A DNA stretch of 64,000 nt from Xanthobacter sp. YC-JY1 (GTDB taxonomy: Bacteria; Pseudomonadota; Alphaproteobacteria; Rhizobiales; Xanthobacteraceae): the NCBI RefSeq assembly GCF_021730305.1, contig NZ_CP032674.1:186001-250000 (forward strand), in the 5' to 3' direction. The notes beneath the pieces were generated by a model, which saw only the letters and a list, made by a program, of their open reading frames with translations, was not told where the DNA came from and made no database searches. The number at the start of each line of letters is the position of its first letter. Positions within the stretch are counted from its first letter, which is position 1. A program made the position numbers and the translations under genes. This document shows positions 23,955 through 32,886 of this stretch, piece after piece.

Positions 23955-25618
23955 GCCCGGGCGTCCTGATGCAGCCACTGGCGCAGGATCGCGGCGACCT
24001 GCTCCTCATCGAATTCGACGATCTGCTCCAGTCGCTTTTGCGGCGAGCGGTTGAGGCGGCTGGTGAGATCCTCGATCAGGCTCAGCGCACCCGGCGCTTC
24101 CTCACCGGCCGCGCCCTCGCCCGGCACCATGGACGGGCCGGCGACGGCGGCGAGCGGGGCGCCGCCCGCCAGCATGGCGGCCTCGATGGCCTCGGCATCC
24201 TCCACCTCGTCGCGCTCGGGGCGGGCAAGGATGGCGCGCACGGCGGGCTTCAGCCCGAACCAGATCACCAGGCCGGCGACGATGAGGATGGTGGCGGCGT
24301 TGATCATGGTGCCGGCCTGCCGCAGCAGCAGCTCGGACCACGGCAGCGGCGGCACCGGCTCCAGCGCCGCCCCGCCATTGGCGAAGGAGACCGCCGCGAC
24401 CTTCAGCTTGTCGCCGCGCTCCTTGTCGAAGCCGGCGGCGGAGGCGACGAGCTGCTCCACTTCGTAGAGCTGCTGCTCCACCGGAATGGCATCGGCGCCG
24501 CCGGCCGCGCCCATGAGGCGTTCCTTGTTCACCAACACGGCGATGGAGAGGCCGCGCACCACGAAGGCCTCGCGCACGGTCTGCACGGTGCGGGTGGAGA
24601 CCTCGAAATTGGTCAGTTCCTCGCGGCGGGAGGAGTTCTCGTTGGAATCCGTGCCGCCGTCGCCCTGCTGCGTCTGGCCGGGGATGTTCTGCTGCACGGA
24701 GGTGTTGGGCTGCTTGGTCTTGTTCTGGCTCTGGCCCAGCTCCTTCACCACGCGCACGGAGCGCTCCACCTTGGACGCGGGATCGAAGGTGGTCTCGGAG
24801 GTGGTGACGCGGTCGGTGTCGAGGCGGGCCGACACCTGCACCTCGAAATTGCCGAGGCCGATATAGGGCGCGAGCGTGCGGCGGACTTTCTCCTCGGTCT
24901 CGCGGCTCACCTGCTGCTGGAGCATGGCCTTCTTGCCGGCGGCGGCGCTGGCGCCGTCCTCGCTGGAGGAGAGCACCGCGCCCTCGGTGCTGAGCACGGT
25001 CACCTGGTCCATCTTGAGGCCGGGAATGGCGGCGGCGACGAGGTGGCGGATGGCCTGCGCGGTGGAGGCGTCCTCCGTCGTCTCGGTGCGGATGACCACG
25101 GAGGCGGAGGCGCTCTGCTGGTCGCGGCGGAACGAGCCGCGCTCGGGCAGAACGATGTGGACCCGCGCCGCCTTGATACCCTTCATGGTCTGGATGGTAC
25201 GGGCAAGCTCGCCTTCCAGCGCGCGCACCCGCGTCACCTCCTGCATGAAGGAGGTGAGGCCGAAGGCGCGGACGTCGTTGAACAGCTCGTAACCGGTGTT
25301 GCCGCTCTGCGGCAGGCCCTTCACCGCCAGCAGCATGCGGGCGCGGGCGGTGTCGGAATGGGAGACGAGGACGGTGGTGCCGTCCGCATTCACGTCGAAC
25401 GGGATGCCCGCGTCCTTCAGCGCGCCGCCGATGCGGTTCACGTCCTCGCGGGTGAGGTTGGCATAGAGCGGCTCGCGCTCCGGCTGGCCGAGATACCAGG
25501 CGCCGAGCGCCACCGCCGCCACCGCGGTGAGGCCGATCAGCGCCAGCGCGATCAGGCGCCGGGCGCCGAGGTCGCGCAGGTTGCGCCAGAGTTGCTCCAA
25601 CTGCTCTTTGCCGATCAT
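23951..25618 (-). CDS. fliF: Flagellar MS-ring protein FliF
   Basis: A 555-residue MS-ring subunit with two membrane helices (about 22-44 and near 440-465) flanking the periplasmic ring-building domains. The family motifs EPLYANLTREDVNRIGGAL, RARMLLAVKGLPQSG and VRALEGELARTIQTMKGIKAARVHIVLPE (in parts) are intact. The C-terminus LEQIVEFDEEQVAAILRQWL is the FliG-binding tail. The start MIGKEQLEQLW is chosen; the frame upstream to 25714 codes unlikely sequence. It is the first gene of fliF-fliH-motB-motC-fliK-transglycosylase, with a repeat box 110 nt upstream. Confidence 0.96.
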   Translation of the reverse strand: MIGKEQLEQLWRNLRDLGARRLIALALIGLTAVAAVALGAWYLGQPEREPLYANLTREDVNRIGGALKDAGIPFDVNADGTTVLVSHSDTARARMLLAVKGLPQSGNTGYELFNDVRAFGLTSFMQEVTRVRALEGELARTIQTMKGIKAARVHIVLPERGSFRRDQQSASASVVIRTETTEDASTAQAIRHLVAAAIPGLKMDQVTVLSTEGAVLSSSEDGASAAAGKKAMLQQQVSRETEEKVRRTLAPYIGLGNFEVQVSARLDTDRVTTSETTFDPASKVERSVRVVKELGQSQNKTKQPNTSVQQNIPGQTQQGDGGTDSNENSSRREELTNFEVSTRTVQTVREAFVVRGLSIAVLVNKERLMGAAGGADAIPVEQQLYEVEQLVASAAGFDKERGDKLKVAAVSFANGGAALEPVPPLPWSELLLRQAGTMINAATILIVAGLVIWFGLKPAVRAILARPERDEVEDAEAIEAAMLAGGAPLAAVAGPSMVPGEGAAGEEAPGALSLIEDLTSRLNRSPQKRLEQIVEFDEEQVAAILRQWLHQDARA

Positions 25619-25728
25619 CGGCGGATCTCGTCTGATTGCGGCCGGTCCGCTGATGCGGGGCCGGGACAGGGACCGGGCACGCGCTTGCGGGCGCTCATGT
25701 GCCTTAGCCGGCAATCTCGACGGTCAAA

Positions 25729-25745
25729 CTTGCCTGAGCATTGCG
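25729..25745 (-). promoter_or_regulatory. Motility box upstream of fliF (13/17 to consensus)
   Basis: In gene orientation CGCAATGCTCAGGCAAG, GCAA repeats with 11-bp period, 110 nt before fliF. CGAGAT (25714-25719) follows after 9 nt. It lies downstream of the fliC terminator, as expected for a new promoter. Confidence 0.55.
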
Positions 25746-25779
25746 GGCAACCTCCGCTTCCGCGCGGGAGCACGCGCGC

Positions 25780-25814
25780 AAAAAAATGGCCACGCTCCGG
25801 GGGAGGAGGTGGCC
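25780..25814 (-). terminator. Rho-independent terminator of fliC
   Basis: On the minus strand GGCCAC...GTGGCC (stem extended by CTCC/GGAG with a 1-nt bulge) is followed by ATTTTTTT, about 110 nt past the flagellin stop. A second GC-rich stem CCGCCGC/GCGGCGG at 25891-25914 lies directly after the stop codon. The rest of 25619-25923 holds only the fliF box. Confidence 0.88.
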
Positions 25815-25923
25815 GAGGGAGGCGTCGGGGGGACGCTGAAAGGGAGAGCGCGCCGGAACGCAGCCGGAGGGAGCGGCGCCGGCGCGCGGACCGCCGCACC
25901 CGGAGGCGCGGCGGCGGACGCGA

Positions 25924-26967
25924 TCAGCGGAACAGGGTCATCACGTTCTGCGAAGAGCTGTTCGCGATGGACAGGGACTGTACCGCGAGCTGCTGCTGCG
26001 TCTGCAGGGCCTTCAGCTTGGTCGACTCCTCTTCCATGTTGGCGTCCACGAGGGTGCCGATGGACGAGGTGTTGAGGTCGATCAGGCTCTGGGCGAAGGT
26101 CTGCTGCGAGTCGAGCCGGGTCGAGGTGGTGCCGAGCGTGGTGGCGCCGTTCTGCAGCTGCTGCATGGTGGCGTCCACGATCTTCACATAGGCCTGGATC
26201 TTCGCGAGGTCGGCATCGGTGTTGCCGAGGCCGGATACGTCGAAGTCCGTGATGGCTTCGGTGCCGGCGGTGGCGGTGCCGCCGATGACGTACTTGGTGT
26301 CCATGAAGCCCTTGAGGCTGCCCGCGGTCGTATCCACGGTGACGGTCGCTCCGGCGGTGACGTTCGCCGCCGTCGCCACGGCCGTGACGGCCTTGTCGAG
26401 GGTGGTGGAGGTGCCGGTGGAGGTGCCCGTCGTGGAGGCGTCGTAGACAGTGAACGAGCCGGTGTCGATGGAGGTGGAGCCCACCGTCACGGTCGAGCCG
26501 GTACGCGAGAAGGACGACAGCAGGTTCTTGGTGCCGTTGAAGCCCGAGGCGCTGGTGTCCACCGACAGCCAGTTGCTGCCGTTCATCACGGTGTTGTCGG
26601 CGGTGGTCTTGATTTCGCTGACGTAGGACGAGATTTCGGTCTGCAGCTTGGCCCGGTCGACGTTCGGCGAGAGGGCGGCCGTCAGGTTGTTCTTGATCTT
26701 CGCGAGCGAGGCGACCACCGCGTTGACGCCGCTGGAGGCGGCATCCACCGAGTTCTTGTCGAGGCTCATGGCATCCTTCACCGCGCCGAGCGCTCCGTTG
26801 TCGGAGGTCAGGGTGGTGGCGATGGACCAGTAGGCCGCGCCGTCATTGGCGGAGTTGATCCGCTTGCCGGTGGAGACGTGGGCGTTGGTGGTGTCGAGGT
26901 TGGAGTTGATCGTCCGCAGGGTCTGCAGGGCGACCATGGCGGAGTTGTTGGTGATCAGGCTGGTCAT
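25924..26967 (-). CDS. fliC: Flagellin
   Basis: A 347-residue flagellin. The conserved N-terminal D0/D1 part (TSLITNNSAMVALQTLR, then THE STGKRINSANDGAAYWSIA region) and the C-terminal D1/D0 part (DANMEEESTKLKALQTQQQ, SLSIANSSSQNVMTLFR) are intact. The central variable domain is short and Thr/Ser/Gly-rich, giving a filament protein close to the lower end of flagellin length. It is the only flagellin gene in the window. It has its own strong terminator, its own repeat box (perfect consensus) 162 nt upstream and an AGAGGGA ribosome-binding site. FlaF and FlbT, which control flagellin, are encoded at 46 kb. Confidence 0.97.
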   Translation of the reverse strand: MTSLITNNSAMVALQTLRTINSNLDTTNAHVSTGKRINSANDGAAYWSIATTLTSDNGALGAVKDAMSLDKNSVDAASSGVNAVVASLAKIKNNLTAALSPNVDRAKLQTEISSYVSEIKTTADNTVMNGSNWLSVDTSASGFNGTKNLLSSFSRTGSTVTVGSTSIDTGSFTVYDASTTGTSTGTSTTLDKAVTAVATAANVTAGATVTVDTTAGSLKGFMDTKYVIGGTATAGTEAITDFDVSGLGNTDADLAKIQAYVKIVDATMQQLQNGATTLGTTSTRLDSQQTFAQSLIDLNTSSIGTLVDANMEEESTKLKALQTQQQLAVQSLSIANSSSQNVMTLFR

Positions 26968-27129
26968 GGGAATGTCCCTCTGTGACTTGGAATGAAGGGG
27001 GACATGCCGGGCTCACACCGGCATGGCAGGGCGGCGTCATGCCTTTGGATGGCCGGCCCGCTCGGGGTCCGGCACCCGGCCCTTGCGGAGCCGGTCAACC
27101 TGCCATGGAAGAGACGTTAAACGCGCAAG

Positions 27130-27146
27130 CTTGCGCGAGGCTTGCG
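27130..27146 (-). promoter_or_regulatory. Motility box upstream of fliC (17/17, consensus copy)
   Basis: In gene orientation CGCAAGCCTCGCGCAAG: CGCAAG repeated with an 11-bp period. It lies between the fliP stop and the flagellin start, 162 nt before the ATG. TTAACG (27115-27120) follows after 9 nt. The bases just downstream (CTTGCGCG) also make a partial palindrome with the proximal half. Confidence 0.7.
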
Positions 27147-27158
27147 CCGGCGGGCGCC

Positions 27159-27983
27159 TTAGAAAAACGAGCGGATCAGCCCGCCGACCAGCAGGTTCCA
27201 GCCGTCGATGAGGATGAAGAACAGGATCTTGAACGGCAGGGAGATGACCGCCGGCGGCATCATCATCATGCCCATGGACATGACCAGCGTCGCGACGATC
27301 ATGTCGATGATGAGGAACGGCAGCACGATGAGAAATCCGATCTCGAATCCGCGCCGCAGCTCCGAGATCATGAAGGCGGGGATGAGCACCCGCATGGGCA
27401 CTTTCTCTTCACCGGCCTTTTCCGGCGCCGCCGGGGCATTGGCCTCCTCCGCAGGCTTGTCTCGGGAGGCGATGTCGGCGAACAGCTTCAGGTCCTTGCC
27501 GCGCACATGGGTCAGCATGAAGTCGCGGAACGGGTCGGCGATGCGCTGAAGCGCCTCTTCTTCGCCCATGCGGTTCTCGGTGAGGGGCTTCACCCCATCC
27601 TGCCAGGCGCGGTCGAAGGTCGGCCCCATCACGTAGAAGGTCATGAACAGGGAGAGCGAGACCAGCACGAGGTTGGCCGGCGTGGAGGGCAGGCCAAGGC
27701 CCGAGCGCAGGAAGGAAAAGGCGATCACGAAGCGGGTGAAGCTCGTGACCATGATGAGCAGCCCCGGCGCCACCGACAGCACGGTGAGCAGGGCCACCAT
27801 CTGGATGACCCGCCCGGCGGTACTGCCGCCCCCTTCGGGCAGAAGCTGTTCCAGCGCGGGCATCTGCGATGCCGCCTGCGCTATGCCCTGGGCCGCGCCC
27901 TGCGCAAAGGCCGGCCCGGCGGAGAGGAGCAATGCCGCGAGGAGCGCGGACACGAGCGCCGGATGGCGCGCGGGCGCCCTCAC
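27159..27983 (-). CDS. fliP: Flagellar type III export gate protein FliP
   Basis: A 274-residue export-gate subunit: a cleavable signal peptide (through AFA|QG), then four membrane segments. Family motifs TSFTRFVIAFSFLRSGLG, NLVLVSLSLFMTFYVMGP, PAFMISELRRGFEIGFLI and the last SLPFKILFFILIDGWNLL are clear. FliP with FliQ and FliR forms the gate core; those two genes lie at 47-50 kb. It starts with GTG (27981-27983) overlapping the fliL stop. It is the last gene of motE-flgH-fliL-fliP. Confidence 0.96.
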   Translation of the reverse strand: MRAPARHPALVSALLAALLLSAGPAFAQGAAQGIAQAASQMPALEQLLPEGGGSTAGRVIQMVALLTVLSVAPGLLIMVTSFTRFVIAFSFLRSGLGLPSTPANLVLVSLSLFMTFYVMGPTFDRAWQDGVKPLTENRMGEEEALQRIADPFRDFMLTHVRGKDLKLFADIASRDKPAEEANAPAAPEKAGEEKVPMRVLIPAFMISELRRGFEIGFLIVLPFLIIDMIVATLVMSMGMMMMPPAVISLPFKILFFILIDGWNLLVGGLIRSFF

Positions 27984-28489
27984 TGCACCACCAGCGTGGA
28001 GAGGATCAGTTCGTCCACCTTGCCGTCGGAGCGGGCGCGGGCCCGCTCGTTGAGATCCTCGCGCAGGTGCTGGAGCGCGCTCGGGCCTTCGAGCTGGCTC
28101 AGCGCCAGGGTGCGCATATAGGCCATGATGTCCTCGCGCAGCTCGGCAGCGGTCACATCCGGGTTCACCAGCGCGCCGTTCTTGAACACGATGGCCGCCT
28201 CAACGCGGATGAAGGTGGAGGAGGGCGCGGCGAGGTTCACCACGACCGGCTTTAAGTCCTTCAGGGCCAGGTCGCCGGAATGGCGCAGCGGCGGCGCCGG
28301 CTTCTTCTCCGGCTCGGTCGCCACCTTCTTCGTCACCGCCTGTTCCACGGTGCCGGCGAGCTGGAGGCCGAGCCCCGCCCCGGCGGCGAGCGCCAGCAGC
28401 GTGACGACGAGAAGGGGCACGAGGAGCCCCGGCTTCTTCTCCGGCGCTCCGTTCGGGGCGAGGGCTTTGGCGGGGGCTGCGGTCGCCAT
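27980..28489 (-). CDS. fliL: Flagellar basal-body protein FliL
   Basis: A 169-residue single-pass inner-membrane protein with a membrane helix at about 22-46 (LLVPLLVVTLLALAAGAGLGL, in parts) and a periplasmic domain with LKPVVVNLAAPSSTFIRVEAAI and TLALSQLEGPSALQHLREDLN, typical of FliL. FliL forms a ring round the stator and stabilises it. The ATG at 28489 and the GTG one codon before (28492) are both possible starts. It lies between flgH and fliP, with a short gap to flgH and an overlap with fliP. Confidence 0.92.
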   Translation of the reverse strand: MATAAPAKALAPNGAPEKKPGLLVPLLVVTLLALAAGAGLGLQLAGTVEQAVTKKVATEPEKKPAPPLRHSGDLALKDLKPVVVNLAAPSSTFIRVEAAIVFKNGALVNPDVTAAELREDIMAYMRTLALSQLEGPSALQHLREDLNERARARSDGKVDELILSTLVVQ

Positions 28490-28493
28490 CACG

Positions 28494-29243
28494 TCACCAG
28501 GGCGTCAGGACGTCATAGATGCGCTGGCCCCAGGCGGGCTGCTGCACGTCCGTGAGCCGGCCGCGTCCGCCATAGGAAATTCGGGCTTCGGCGATCTTGT
28601 CGTAGGGAATGATGTTGGTGGACGATACGTCCAGCGGGTTCACGATGCCGGCGATGGTCAATTCGCGCACCTCGTAATTGACGAGGATCTCCTGCGAGCC
28701 GCGGATGACGAAATTGCCGTCCGGCAGGATCTCCGTCACCACCACGGCCACCGACAGGCGCAGCTTCTCGGACCGGTCGATGTTGCCCTTGCCCTTGGTC
28801 TTGGTATCGCCGTTGATGTCGAGATTGCCGGAGCCCGCGCCCGCGGTCGTGCCCTTGCCGAAGCCGGAGAGGGTGAGCGCCGCGTCGAAGCCGAGATTGC
28901 TCTTGGATTCCCGCGAACGGTCGGTGGCGTTGTCGAATTGTGCCTTGTCGTCGATGGCGATGGCGACGCGGATCACGTCGCCCACCTTGGCGGCGCGCAG
29001 GTCACGATACATGCTCGATGAGCGGTTGAGATCCCAGGTGGAGCGGAAGGTGGTCTTGGGCGGCTGCTGGAAGGTCATGGGCAGCGGCTCGCGCTTCGCG
29101 GTGTCGAGCCCGTAGCCCACGGGTGTCAGGGTCGGCCCGGTGGCGAGGTTGTCATAGCTCGTCTTGCAGCCGGCGAGGGCGAGGCACGGGAGCGCGAGAG
29201 CGATGGCCGTTGCGGTGGCGCGAAAGGGAAGCATGGCGCGCAT
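28494..29243 (-). CDS. flgH: Flagellar L-ring lipoprotein FlgH
   Basis: A 249-residue outer-membrane lipoprotein with a lipobox LALAGC (lipidated Cys26). The core has FRSTWDLNRSSSMYRDLRAAKVGDVI (in parts), the KSNLGFD segment and the C-terminal GNFVIRGSQEILVNYEVRELTIAGIVNP (in parts) signature of FlgH. It forms the outer-membrane bushing of the rod. Its ATG overlaps the motE stop by ATGA. Confidence 0.96.
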   Translation of the reverse strand: MRAMLPFRATATAIALALPCLALAGCKTSYDNLATGPTLTPVGYGLDTAKREPLPMTFQQPPKTTFRSTWDLNRSSSMYRDLRAAKVGDVIRVAIAIDDKAQFDNATDRSRESKSNLGFDAALTLSGFGKGTTAGAGSGNLDINGDTKTKGKGNIDRSEKLRLSVAVVVTEILPDGNFVIRGSQEILVNYEVRELTIAGIVNPLDVSSTNIIPYDKIAEARISYGGRGRLTDVQQPAWGQRIYDVLTPW

Positions 29244-29938
29244 CAGCCCGGCCGACCGGTGGTGCGGGGAGCGTCGGGGCGGCCTTCCTGCGCCCGGCGG
29301 GCCATGCCCACCATGGTGGAGGTGAGGCGCGCGGCGCGGGCCGGCTCGCTCTCGTTGAGGATGGCGCTGGCGACGCGGGGGGAGAGCCTGGCCAGCACGG
29401 CGGCCGCCATGTCCTCGTTCATGGCCGCGAGCTGGGCGGCGGCGGCGTCCGGGCGCATCTGCGAGACGACCGCTATGAGGCTTTCGTCGGCCTTCTTCAG
29501 GAAGGCCTCGCGGCGTGCCAGCCAGTCCTGGTATTCGGCGCGCTTGGCCTCGAGCTGGGCGAGGCGGGCCTCGATCTCCTTCTCCATGGCGGCGAGCGCG
29601 GCCTGCTGGCGGGTGAAGCGGGCATCGGCGGCGGCATCGGCGATGTTGCGGCAGTAGAGGGCCGCATTCTCGCCAGCGGCGGCATCGGGCGCCGGGGCGG
29701 CGGGTTCGGCGCGGCCATCAGCCGGGAGCATCAGGACGGTGCCGCAGAGCGCGGCGAGCGCGAGCGCGGTGCCGCTTCTGGCCCGGGCGGCCCTGCGGTG
29801 GCGGGTTGTGACGACGAGGATGCGAAGTCGCGTGCAGGTCACGCGCCGGAGCGCGGCAACGCCCACGAGCAGCGAGCACGAGATCGAGACGATCGCATAG
29901 ATGATTGCGGCGTCGATGAGGACCGTCGAGACGGACAT
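29243..29938 (-). CDS. motE: MotE-like periplasmic motility chaperone
   Basis: A 231-residue protein in the conserved rhizobial slot between flgI and flgH where MotE, the MotC chaperone, is encoded. Residues ~95-145 form a Glu/Arg/Ala-rich coiled coil and the C-terminal part (SQMRPDAAAAQLAAMNEDMAA, split) has the MgtE-N-like repeat of this family. The start has a perfect GGAGGAGG site. Odd: there are two hydrophobic segments, about 5-30 and 57-72, separated by a very Arg-rich stretch (residues 31-54); a normal MotE has only one signal sequence, and only a GTG at residue 33, without ribosome-binding site, could begin after the first. A repeat box lies 77 nt upstream. Confidence 0.78.
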   Translation of the reverse strand: MSVSTVLIDAAIIYAIVSISCSLLVGVAALRRVTCTRLRILVVTTRHRRAARARSGTALALAALCGTVLMLPADGRAEPAAPAPDAAAGENAALYCRNIADAAADARFTRQQAALAAMEKEIEARLAQLEAKRAEYQDWLARREAFLKKADESLIAVVSQMRPDAAAAQLAAMNEDMAAAVLARLSPRVASAILNESEPARAARLTSTMVGMARRAQEGRPDAPRTTGRPG

Positions 29939-30015
29939 GGAACCTCCTCCTCCCCGAGGGGCAGCGCCGGGCGGGGGCACGGGCGCCTTGGATGGTTCCG
30001 GTCTAGGCGCAGAGA

Positions 30016-30032
30016 CTTGCGCGACGCTTGCG
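30016..30032 (-). promoter_or_regulatory. Motility box upstream of motE (16/17 to consensus)
   Basis: In gene orientation CGCAAGCGTCGCGCAAG, 77 nt before motE, in the 108-bp gap after flgI. CTAGAC (30001-30006) follows after 9 nt. It implies a separate promoter for motE-flgH-fliL-fliP inside the long run of basal-body genes. Confidence 0.7.
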
Positions 30033-30046
30033 GGCGAGAGGGCCCG

Positions 30047-31153
30047 TCACTGGAACACCAGCTCGGCCTGCAGCGCGCCGGAGGTCTTCACCGCCTGGAG
30101 GATGGAGATGATGTCCGACGGCTTCAGCCCGAAGCGGTTGAGGCCGTTCACCAGCTGCTGGAGATTGGTGCCGCGGACGATGCCGATGGGGCCGCCGCTT
30201 TCGTCGGCCTGGATATTGGTGCGCGGCACCACCACCGTATCGCCGAAGGTGTAGGGCTCGGGCTGCGACACCTCGGGCGCCTCGGTGACCTGCACGGTGA
30301 GATTGCCCTGGGTGACCGCGAAGGTGGAGACCTGCACGTTGCGGCCGATGACCACCGTGCCGGTGCGCTGGTCCACCACCACCTTGGCCGGCGTGTCGGG
30401 CGTGATGCGCAGTTCGCCGATCTCGGCGATGAAGCGGGCGGTGCCCGTATTGGGCGGGCGCTGCACCACCACCGTGCGCAGGTCGCGCTCGCGGGCGAGG
30501 CGCTTGCCGTAGCGGGCGTGGGTGTAGGCGTTGATGACGTCGGCCATCAGCGCGGCGGTGCGGAAATCCGGATTGGTGAGGTCGATGAGGATTTCCGGCA
30601 GCTCGGAGAGCTGGCCGGGGATCTGCCGCTCCACGAGCGCGCCATTGGCGATGCGCCCTGCGGTGGGGACGCCCTGGCTCAGCGTCTCCGCCTGCCCGGT
30701 GATCTGGATGCCGGAGACGATCTGGCCCTGCGCCACCGCATAGGTCACGCCATCGGCGCCGTTGAGGGGAGTGACGAGCAGCGTGCCGCCGCGCAGGGAG
30801 GTGGCATCGCCCAGCGAGGCGATGGTCACGTCGATGCGGGTGCCGAGGCCCGCGAAGGCGGGCAGGTTGGCGGTGACGGCCACCGCCGCCACGTTTTTGG
30901 CGCGCAGCGACAGGCCCTGCACATTGATGCCCATGCGGTCGAGCATGGATTGCATGGCCTGCTCGGTGAAGGGCGAATTGCGCAGCGTGTCGCCGGTGCC
31001 CTGGAGGCCGATGATGAGGCCGTAGCCCACGAGCTGGTTGTCGCGCACGCCCTGGATGGAGGAGATGTCCTTGATGCGCGTCGTCGACTGGGCGGCCGCA
31101 GGGCTCGCGAGGGCCAGAAGGGCGGCGAGCGCCGTGGCGATCAGGCGGATCAT
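30047..31153 (-). CDS. flgI: Flagellar P-ring protein FlgI
   Basis: A 368-residue periplasmic P-ring protein: signal peptide to AAAQS, then RIKDISSIQGVRDNQLVGYG, in parts, GLQGTGD, and the C-terminal NGLNRFGLKPSDIISILQAVKTSGALQAELVFQ segment, in parts, all diagnostic. Full length. Its ATG (31151-31153) overlaps the flgA stop, so the periplasmic assembly factor FlgA and its client ring protein are coupled. The gene is followed by a gap with a repeat box before motE. Confidence 0.97.
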   Translation of the reverse strand: MIRLIATALAALLALASPAAAQSTTRIKDISSIQGVRDNQLVGYGLIIGLQGTGDTLRNSPFTEQAMQSMLDRMGINVQGLSLRAKNVAAVAVTANLPAFAGLGTRIDVTIASLGDATSLRGGTLLVTPLNGADGVTYAVAQGQIVSGIQITGQAETLSQGVPTAGRIANGALVERQIPGQLSELPEILIDLTNPDFRTAALMADVINAYTHARYGKRLARERDLRTVVVQRPPNTGTARFIAEIGELRITPDTPAKVVVDQRTGTVVIGRNVQVSTFAVTQGNLTVQVTEAPEVSQPEPYTFGDTVVVPRTNIQADESGGPIGIVRGTNLQQLVNGLNRFGLKPSDIISILQAVKTSGALQAELVFQ

Positions 31154-31764
31154 CTGGTCTTCACCCACACGGTGCCGTCGCCCGCCACCTCGCCGACGAT
31201 AATCTGGCCGGAATCCATGTTCTTGAGCCGAATGGTGGCGCCGGCCGCCCCGGAGTCCAGCGGTATGCCATAGCCGGAGATGGCGAGCCCGCCTTCCTTC
31301 AGCTGGATGCGGGTGGCGACGCCCTTGGTGACGAGGGTCACCTCAGCCAGCGCATTGAGCGGCACCGGCTGGCCGGCGGCGATGACCCGCCGGGCCGACT
31401 TGCCCACCACGGCGGAAGCCTGGAGCGCGATGCCGCCGCGGTCGAGCACGGCGTCGGCCACCTCGCGCTGCGCCAGCATGCCGGCGGAAATGACATCGCC
31501 CGGATAGAGGGTGACGGCGGCGACGGGGACGCGCGCCATCGGCGCGGCATCGGCCGTCGGGCGCGCGGGGGCGGGGCGGGGCGGCTCCACCTCCTCGCGG
31601 CCGGCGGCGGCCTGCTGGGCCAGGGAAGAGATGCTCTGTGCCGCAGCGGGGGCGGCCACGGCGCAGAGCAAAGCTGCGGTGCCGGCCCAGAGGCCGAACC
31701 GCAGGCTTCGGGTGCCACGCATGGCGCGCCGCCGCGATTGCGTGTTCATCTCGATTCCGTTCAC
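31150..31764 (-). CDS. flgA: Flagellar P-ring assembly chaperone FlgA
   Basis: A 204-residue periplasmic protein with a signal peptide (cleavage near AAAQS) after an Arg-rich leader, a Pro-rich spacer, and an SAF domain ([22 protein letters not shown], in parts) plus the C-terminal [19 protein letters not shown]. FlgA helps FlgI assemble into the P ring. I use the GTG at 31762-31764: it overlaps the flgG stop and has AAGGG 6 nt upstream, while the ATG five codons later has no such site. Confidence 0.92.
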   Translation of the reverse strand: MNGIEMNTQSRRRAMRGTRSLRFGLWAGTAALLCAVAAPAAAQSISSLAQQAAAGREEVEPPRPAPARPTADAAPMARVPVAAVTLYPGDVISAGMLAQREVADAVLDRGGIALQASAVVGKSARRVIAAGQPVPLNALAEVTLVTKGVATRIQLKEGGLAISGYGIPLDSGAAGATIRLKNMDSGQIIVGEVAGDGTVWVKTR

Positions 31765-32549
31765 CGGATTCCCTTCGACACGACCCCGGCCATGTCGTCG
31801 GCGGCCTGGATCACCTTGGAGTTCATCTCATAGGCGCGCTGGGCCTGGATGAGCTGGGTGATCTCCTTGATGGGATCGACGTTGGAGCCTTCCAGATACC
31901 CCTGCACCACGGCGCCAAAGCCGGTGGTGCCGGCGACCCCCGTCACCGGCTGGCCGGAGGCGGAGGTCTCGCGATAGAGGTTGTCGCCCAGCGGCTCGAG
32001 GCCGGAATCGTTGGCGAAGGTGGCCAGCGTCAGCTGGCCCACCAGCGTCGGCGCGGACTGGTTCGCGATCTGGGCATAGACTTGGCCCGACTCGTTGATG
32101 ACGATGCTGCTCGCATCCTGCGGCAGGGTGAGCGCGGGGTTCAGGGCATAGCCGTCGGCGGTGACGAGCTGGCCGGTCGGGCCCTTGTTGAACGAGCCGG
32201 CGCGGGTATAGAGCGTGTCGCCCGAGGGGCTGGTGATCTGAAACCAGCCGCGCCCGTTGAGCGCGAGGTCGAGCGGGTTTCCAGTCTGCGCGAGCGGCCC
32301 TTGCAGATGAAGATTGCGGATGCCGATGGTGCGCACGCCGAGGCCGACGAGGGCGCCTTCGGGCACCGGCTCGGCGCCATCCTGGTTCGGCACGCCCTGG
32401 GCGCGCTCGGCCTGATAGAGTAGATCCGTGAACTCGGCGCGGGCGCGCTTGAAGCCGGTGGTGTTGATGTTCGCGATGTTGTTCGCGATCACCTCCACAT
32501 TGGTCTGCTGGGCCGACATGCCGGTCGCGGCGATGGCCAAAGCTCTCAT
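31761..32549 (-). CDS. flgG: Flagellar distal rod protein FlgG
   Basis: A 262-residue rod protein with the N-terminal rod motif [21 protein letters not shown] and the C-terminal [30 protein letters not shown] (in parts) helix. FlgG forms the distal rod. It has a GAGGAG ribosome-binding site and lies 10 bp after fliE. Length and motifs are normal. Confidence 0.97.
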   Translation of the reverse strand: MRALAIAATGMSAQQTNVEVIANNIANINTTGFKRARAEFTDLLYQAERAQGVPNQDGAEPVPEGALVGLGVRTIGIRNLHLQGPLAQTGNPLDLALNGRGWFQITSPSGDTLYTRAGSFNKGPTGQLVTADGYALNPALTLPQDASSIVINESGQVYAQIANQSAPTLVGQLTLATFANDSGLEPLGDNLYRETSASGQPVTGVAGTTGFGAVVQGYLEGSNVDPIKEITQLIQAQRAYEMNSKVIQAADDMAGVVSKGIR

Positions 32550-32559
32550 GTCACTCTCC

Positions 32560-32886
32560 TCAGATGGCCATCCGGCTGATTTCCTGGTAGGCGGCGACCA
32601 CCTTGTCGCGCACGGCGATGGCGGTCTGGAGCGTCTGCTCGGCCGACATCACCGCCTCCACCACCTGCTGCACTGACACCTTGCCGTGGATGCCGGAGAT
32701 GGCGCTCGCCTCGGCCGTCTTCACCTGGTCCACGGCGTCCGACGACATGCGGGCGAGCATGGTGGAGAAATCGGAGATGCTGCCCGCGCTCTGGGTGGCG
32801 CTCGCCGCCTCTGTGGCGCGGGCGGCGGTGGTGGCGCTGGTGGCGGTGGTGCGGCTCAGCGCATTGAGGGAAACGGCGTCGATCAT
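32560..32886 (-). CDS. fliE: Flagellar hook-basal body protein FliE
   Basis: A 108-residue FliE, the adaptor between MS ring and rod. The C-terminal half carries the family motif [36 protein letters not shown] (in parts); the N-terminal half is Ala/Thr/Ser-rich. The ATG at 32886 or the GTG one codon upstream (32889) may be used; both overlap the flgC stop, giving translational coupling. Confidence 0.93.
   Translation of the reverse strand: MIDAVSLNALSRTTATSATTAARATEAASATQSAGSISDFSTMLARMSSDAVDQVKTAEASAISGIHGKVSVQQVVEAVMSAEQTLQTAIAVRDKVVAAYQEISRMAI

Noticed and set aside
25681-25700. Single CGCTTGCGGGCG half-site upstream of fliF as an extra motility box
   Set aside because: Only one half-repeat and wrong spacing to a second; the better copy is at 25729.
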